The notes under the pieces are model-generated. The model saw nothing but the letters and a program-made list of their open reading frames with translations, was not told the DNA's origin and searched no databases. Shown here in pieces: positions 31,836 to 35,365 of a stretch of DNA of 35,365 bases. Source of the DNA: DASYYE01 sp035946955 (GTDB lineage: Bacteria; Actinomycetota; Actinomycetes; Streptosporangiales; Streptosporangiaceae); assembly GCA_035946955.1 (NCBI GenBank), contig DASYYE010000550.1, forward strand, positions 1 through 35,365, in the 5' to 3' direction. Position 1 is the stretch's first letter, and each line of letters opens with the position of its first letter. The position numbers were made by a program, and so were the translations under genes.

Positions 31836-33111
31836 CTGTCGTGTTCCAGTCGTAGAGTCTTTCGTCCAGGTGCCGCACGCATGGCAGTGACTCCCATTGC
31901 GCGAGGGATTGCCTGAGTGCCCGAATCCGCTCCATGCCCGTCGCGTACCAATAGCGTGCGAGATTGTCCAGCGCGGCCTCCGCAAGTGAGCAGGCTTGTT
32001 CAGGGTTCCCTTCTGCGACCGCGACAGAAGCCAGGTCAGCGAGTGTTACTGAGCGCCGCTTGGCTTCTGCGTCGGCCGACCTGTCAAGAACTTGTTGCAG
32101 TGTTGCGCGGGCCGGGCCGATCTGGCCGTCCATGAGTAGTGTGTTTCCTTTGAAGCCTGCCAACCTGTCTGGTGAGAACCAGTCGAGCCAGGCAGGGACG
32201 GGGCGTTTCTCACTGATGTTGAGAATATCCTCCGCATGGCTGATCAGGCGAAGGGCTTTACGGGTCTCCCCAAACCTGGTCTCAACTTCGGCTTCGACCG
32301 CATCCAGCCACGCCAGCATTTCCGGTGCAGGCGTGCCACGGCGCGCGAAGGCACGCGCAGCGCGTATCTTGTCCCTGGCTTCCTCAGCCCTGTTCTTCGC
32401 GCCCGAGAACGCTGGTATGAATGCCATGTGCGCCAAGATTGCTGAGCCCAGCATGGAATCGCGTGCCTCGTGTGCGGCCTGCAAAGCTGTTACGAAACTC
32501 TCCTGAGCCGCCTCGGGTTTCCGAAGGTCGAAGAATTCGAGTCGGCCTGCGAGCAGGCTGGATTCCGCGACTGCTGTCGCCAGAGATGTCCTCGCTGCTT
32601 CGGGAACAGCGGCGAGCAATGCCGTCCCGAGATTCGCTTGGGTTGCGACCGGCGCATGCAGGCGTGTTGCGGGGACCGAGTAATACAGGCGTCGGTGGGC
32701 GGATGTGATCGTGATGTATTCGGTCACGACTGATGCGGGCAGTGTTGCCAGGGGACGCGATGGGAACGGGGTCAGCGTTCCCACGCCTATGCCTGGCACT
32801 GTTGCAGCGACAGTAGCCGAAGTGTTCTGCTCGCTGGACGTTTCTTGTGTTCCTTCTGCCCAGGGCGGACTGAAACCCAGGTCTGTGACAGACCGCTGAA
32901 ACAGGGCTTCCAACGCGGCTTGGTGGTCGGGCTGCGGCCACGGCGGGTTATCGGACTCCCAACGGCGAACCGTGCGAGCCGTGACCGAGATTCGCAGCCC
33001 GATAGAGCGTGCGGTGCGAGTGACGGCGTCCGCGAGTGCCTGTTGGGAGCGCAGGCCAAGTCCTTGCCGAGCGCTTCTCAGGCGAGTGTTGCCGGCATTC
33101 GGCGCATCCAC
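31816..33111 (-). CDS. XRE-type helix-turn-helix regulator with C-terminal TPR-like region
   Basis: A 431-residue protein. An N-terminal lambda-repressor-like helix-turn-helix lies at about residues 8-75 (TRLRSARQGLGLRSQQALADAV, SVTARTVRRWESDNPPWPQPDHQAALEALF). A variable linker follows and then a long helical region (about 150-431) with TPR-like pairs, for example AESSLLAGRLEFFDLRKPEAAQESFVTAL and SLAEAALDNLARYWYATGM. This resembles actinobacterial regulators in which the helical part senses a ligand. GTG 33111 is preferred to a longer frame because GGAGAGGAGGG lies five bases upstream and the family homology begins there. It is convergent with the HAD gene and divergent from an anti-sigma-type ATPase. 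Lower GC bias is evident here too. Confidence 0.87.
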   Translation of the reverse strand: MDAPNAGNTRLRSARQGLGLRSQQALADAVTRTARSIGLRISVTARTVRRWESDNPPWPQPDHQAALEALFQRSVTDLGFSPPWAEGTQETSSEQNTSATVAATVPGIGVGTLTPFPSRPLATLPASVVTEYITITSAHRRLYYSVPATRLHAPVATQANLGTALLAAVPEAARTSLATAVAESSLLAGRLEFFDLRKPEAAQESFVTALQAAHEARDSMLGSAILAHMAFIPAFSGAKNRAEEARDKIRAARAFARRGTPAPEMLAWLDAVEAEVETRFGETRKALRLISHAEDILNISEKRPVPAWLDWFSPDRLAGFKGNTLLMDGQIGPARATLQQVLDRSADAEAKRRSVTLADLASVAVAEGNPEQACSLAEAALDNLARYWYATGMERIRALRQSLAQWESLPCVRHLDERLYDWNTTVNAVTG

Positions 33112-33390
33112 GAGAGCCCTCCTCTCCGCCCGGGTCTGCCCTGGTCGCCACACGGTAAGCACCCTCAGCATGAAGCGGACATAGATGCAGCGTCAACCCG
33201 CGAATGTCCTGCATTATGACCTCTGTGCGTCCTCTTAGATGGCCTAGTTTGAGCCTGGTTTGTCCTCCACCATGACCCATGGAGGGTTCAAGCGCGGGAC
33301 CAGTCGCTCAGATCAGCCCAGGGCCCCGCGACGAACGGAGTGGATGGCGGCGCGGTCTAACGACCGTCCCAAGGTGATGAGGGAGGTGGT

Positions 33391-33867
33391 GTGCATTTGT
33401 TCTCCCCGGCATTCTCGCTTGGGCCTGGGAATCGGATAAGACACGAATTCCCGGGTGAGGTCGTGTTCTCTGGAGAGTTCCCGGCCGTGCCCGATGCTGC
33501 GTCATGGGCTCGTCGGCTCGCGCGAACGGCCCTGGTGTCATGGCATTTGCCGGGTGAGGCTGTTGAGACGGCAGAGCTTTTAATATCAGAAATAGTCACC
33601 AACGCTGTGAAGTTCGGTAGCAGCCCGGGGCCGAAGTGTTCTGAGTCTGACTGCGCCAACAGCGTTGGGCTGGTCCTGAGACTCCACGCAGACGAACTAA
33701 TCATCGAAGTATCTGACTCCAATCAGGTTCAGCCGGTCCTGGTTGAGGCCGACTATGAGGATGAATGCGGCCGTGGCCTGGGACTGGTGGACAAACTCAG
33801 CATGAAATGGGGGCATCACAACCAGCCCTGGGGAGGGAAAACGGTGTACTGCGTGGTGGCGATATGA
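33391..33867 (+). CDS. Anti-sigma-type ATP-binding protein (RsbW/SpoIIAB-like HATPase)
   Basis: A 158-residue single-domain GHKL ATPase of the type that acts as anti-sigma kinase or free regulator in actinomycetes. The N box is complete (TAELLISEIVTNAVKFGSS), G1 is IIEVSDSNQVQP, and G2 is CGRGLGLVDKLSMKWGHH, ending in GGKTVYCVVAI. An N-terminal part with FPAVPDAASWARRLARTAL is typical for the first strand and helix. The GTG start has GGGAGG at 33381-33386 upstream. Its stop overlaps the ATG of the next gene (ATGA). It is divergent from the XRE regulator, a pairing common in actinomycete regulator/ATPase clusters. Partner sigma or anti-anti-sigma not visible. Confidence 0.88.
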   Translation: MHLFSPAFSLGPGNRIRHEFPGEVVFSGEFPAVPDAASWARRLARTALVSWHLPGEAVETAELLISEIVTNAVKFGSSPGPKCSESDCANSVGLVLRLHADELIIEVSDSNQVQPVLVEADYEDECGRGLGLVDKLSMKWGHHNQPWGGKTVYCVVAI

Positions 33868-34211
33868 CCGGATCAGGTCATGAGGCCATGCGCCCACGCA
33901 TGACAGAGACCCCGGCCCGTGTCCAGCAGGACACGCCAGACCCACACCGGGCACGGGCCGGTCCCACTAACAACCGGGTGGCTGGCGGCCATGTTGCTCT
34001 GTGGTCACGTCGCCGGAGCGGGACCATCTCCATTGTTGACGCGACCGGCCATGTGGTCGCTTCTTACCTGGTCCCGCAAGCCGCTGACCGGCCAGGCGCG
34101 GAAATGCTCTGGGGCACCGGGTGGTCTGACTGCCCGGGTTCCGAGTGGCGCGAAGAATTCCCTGGCCAGTGGCTCATAGCAGTCTTCAGGCACCCAGAAA
34201 GAGGGAGTTGA
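33864..34211 (+). CDS. Small hypothetical protein coupled to the ATPase
   Basis: A 115-residue protein whose ATG overlaps the stop of the ATPase gene (ATGA at 33864-33867). The first 40 residues are Pro/Arg/Thr-rich and probably disordered. The rest looks like a small beta domain (GHVALWSRRRSGTISIVDATGHVVASYLVP, then SDCPGSEWREEFPGQWLIAVF). It is not a DUF397 protein, which often accompanies such ATPases. No membrane helix or signal peptide. Coupling suggests a partner of the ATPase; function unknown. Confidence 0.65.
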   Translation: MTGSGHEAMRPRMTETPARVQQDTPDPHRARAGPTNNRVAGGHVALWSRRRSGTISIVDATGHVVASYLVPQAADRPGAEMLWGTGWSDCPGSEWREEFPGQWLIAVFRHPERGS

Positions 34212-34257
34212 CAAGTATGCAGCGCCAAACGGCGTATCACGGAAGGAGAATGTGCCA

Positions 34258-34989
34258 ATGCGGTTAGGTGGTCATGGTGGTGTCCGGCGTGCAGCGTCCG
34301 GTGTGGTTTCCGGCGCGGTGGTCGCTGTTCTCGCCGCTGGCGGGATGGTGTGGTACTCCGCTGCCCCGGCATGGGCGGTAAGTGGCAGGGCCGGGGCTTC
34401 ATGTGCGGCAGCCCACCAGAATGTCGAGGCGAACGATGGCACGTGGCCGGCGTACGGCAATCAGGGGATGATCGCTACTAACAACCAGGGCACCCTCAAT
34501 GGCACTCATGCCCGGGTGTTCCGCAGCCTGTTCATCTGGGATGCCCCAGGCAATGACGTGGAGGTCGGGTGGGGCACCGGCGGGTCACCGATGAACGAGC
34601 CGACGCTGTATGCGGAGTGGGTCAAAGACGGGGTGGACAGCCTGCCCCAGTGGGCAGGCACTATCGGGGCCGGGGCGAACTGGCATTTTGAGGTGGACAA
34701 CGCCCACGGGATCGGGATCTGGCGGTTCTACTTCGACGGCGGGACCAGTCCGTTCAAATACAGCCCCACGATGCCGTTCAACTCTGGGTGGCCGGTGGCC
34801 AATTCCGAGCACTACAACACCTGCGACACCTTGTGGACCCATTTCTATGGCCTGCAAGATGCCACATCGCTGGGCCACTACCGGCCGTGGATATCGCTCC
34901 AGTGCTGGGCAGACACCGCACCGGGCTGGAACATCCAGCCGGTCTCCAGCAGCGAGATGTACGTCCAGACCAGCGGCCACGTGTGCTAA
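34258..34989 (+). CDS. Secreted protein of unknown function
   Basis: A 243-residue exported protein. The signal peptide has a basic start (MRLGGHGGVRR), a hydrophobic stretch (VVSGAVVAVLAAGGMVWY) and likely cleavage after PAWA. The mature part is rich in Trp, Gly, Asn and Tyr (NDVEVGWGTGGSP, GIWRFYFDGGTSPFKY, GLQDATSLGHYRPW) and has four Cys (SCAAAH, NTCDTLW, LQCWAD, HVC-end), perhaps two disulfides. It looks like a beta-sandwich domain, but I do not recognise the family. ATG 34258 is chosen because AAGGAG at 34243-34248 is nine bases upstream; GTG 34252 would be too close. It is followed at once by a lipoprotein gene, so the two are probably co-expressed. Confidence 0.78.
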   Translation: MRLGGHGGVRRAASGVVSGAVVAVLAAGGMVWYSAAPAWAVSGRAGASCAAAHQNVEANDGTWPAYGNQGMIATNNQGTLNGTHARVFRSLFIWDAPGNDVEVGWGTGGSPMNEPTLYAEWVKDGVDSLPQWAGTIGAGANWHFEVDNAHGIGIWRFYFDGGTSPFKYSPTMPFNSGWPVANSEHYNTCDTLWTHFYGLQDATSLGHYRPWISLQCWADTAPGWNIQPVSSSEMYVQTSGHVC

Positions 34990-35003
34990 TGAGAGGAAGA
35001 GCA

Positions 35004-35365
35004 GTGAGGGCAATGTCAATAGCAAGACTGTCAGGACATGCTTTGGTCCTCCTGGTGGCGGTAGCAACTGTCATAGGGCTGGCGGCTGCTGTTGCAGCCT
35101 GCTCCGGACCTGGGGCTGACCCGCGCTCAGGGAGCGGCCTGCCCACGGACTACAGTCACCCCTTCGGGCCACACGAGCAGCAAGTGAGTGTGGCGCAGGC
35201 CGCGTCATTGGCTGGGTTCCCGGTCCAGGTGCCCAACAGTGCTCTTGCCAGCACCAAGACCCTGTCCAAAGTCTGGGTCAGCCCAGCACACCAGGTGGCC
35301 TTGGTCTTCGACCATGGGAAGCTGACGATCATGATGGCATCCGCGATCTACCACAACGCTGCGGC
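35004..35365 (+). CDS. Lipoprotein, N-terminal part
   Basis: The first 120 or so residues of a gene that leaves the window. It has a signal sequence with hydrophobic core LVLLVAVATVIGLAAAV and lipobox V-A-A-C, followed by a Gly/Ser/Pro linker (SGPGADPRSGSG). A folded part then begins (VSVAQAASLAGFPVQVPNSA, KVWVSPAHQVALVFDHGKLT), which vaguely resembles DUF4367-like lipoprotein domains. GTG 35004 is preferred because AGGA at 34994-34997 is six bases upstream; ATG 34989, which overlaps the previous stop (TAATG), is in the same frame and possible. Function unknown. Confidence 0.75.
   Translation, partial: MRAMSIARLSGHALVLLVAVATVIGLAAAVAACSGPGADPRSGSGLPTDYSHPFGPHEQQVSVAQAASLAGFPVQVPNSALASTKTLSKVWVSPAHQVALVFDHGKLTIMMASAIYHNAA

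Noticed and set aside
33285..33310. A tRNA-like GGTTCAAG segment
   Set aside because: No acceptor, D or anticodon arms could be folded around it; no tRNA gene is convincing anywhere in the window.

Overview
The window is GC-rich, with dense gene packing, frequent GTG starts, ATGA-type overlaps between genes, many ECF-type sigma factors and serine/threonine kinases, and start codons that sit 6-8 bases after a TANNNT box (leaderless transcription). This points to a filamentous actinomycete (Actinomycetota). I cannot place it to genus. I see no rRNA, tRNA or CRISPR array.

Layout. 0-2.75 kb: the C-terminal part of a secreted S53 (sedolisin) protease, then an ECF sigma factor translationally coupled to a membrane-anchored partner. 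2.8-7.6 kb: an OsmC peroxidase, a small GNAT-like protein, a secreted 14-repeat protein, a RimJ-type acetyltransferase and a divergent beta-lactamase-like hydrolase. 7.6-7.9 kb: a small chimeric remnant joining part of a hotdog thioesterase to the tail of a YebC-type regulator. 7.9-9.75 kb: a SigE-family sigma factor coupled to a membrane-anchored YVTN beta-propeller.

10.1-19.65 kb is the most interesting block. It is one tightly packed plus-strand operon: a PstS1-like phosphate-binding lipoprotein, a four-helix membrane protein of GlnX type, a coiled-coil protein, a PknG-type kinase with extra zinc ribbons, a zinc-ribbon PP2C phosphatase, a vWA protein and a zinc-ribbon FHA protein. It looks like the mycobacterial GlnH-GlnX-PknG nutrient-sensing pathway with a phosphate binder in place of the amino-acid binder, extended by a phosphatase/vWA/FHA output module that resembles TerY-P triads. 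No pstC, pstA or pstB follows, so the lipoprotein is probably a sensor, not a transporter part.

19.7-22.8 kb: a secreted beta-propeller, a 61-base nested palindrome and a transmembrane serine/threonine kinase. 22.8-28.0 kb: divergent valyl- and leucyl-tRNA synthetase genes; the leucyl gene is full length but carries a +1 frameshift. 28.0-30.0 kb: two small hypothetical genes and another ECF sigma factor coupled to a membrane protein with a histidine-rich tail. 30.1-34.2 kb: an accessory islet with a recombinase catalytic fragment, a histidine-kinase-type ATPase cut off at its N box, a HAD hydrolase, an XRE/TPR regulator and an intact anti-sigma-type ATPase; parts are visibly less GC-rich. 34.2 kb to the end: a secreted protein of unknown function and the start of a lipoprotein.
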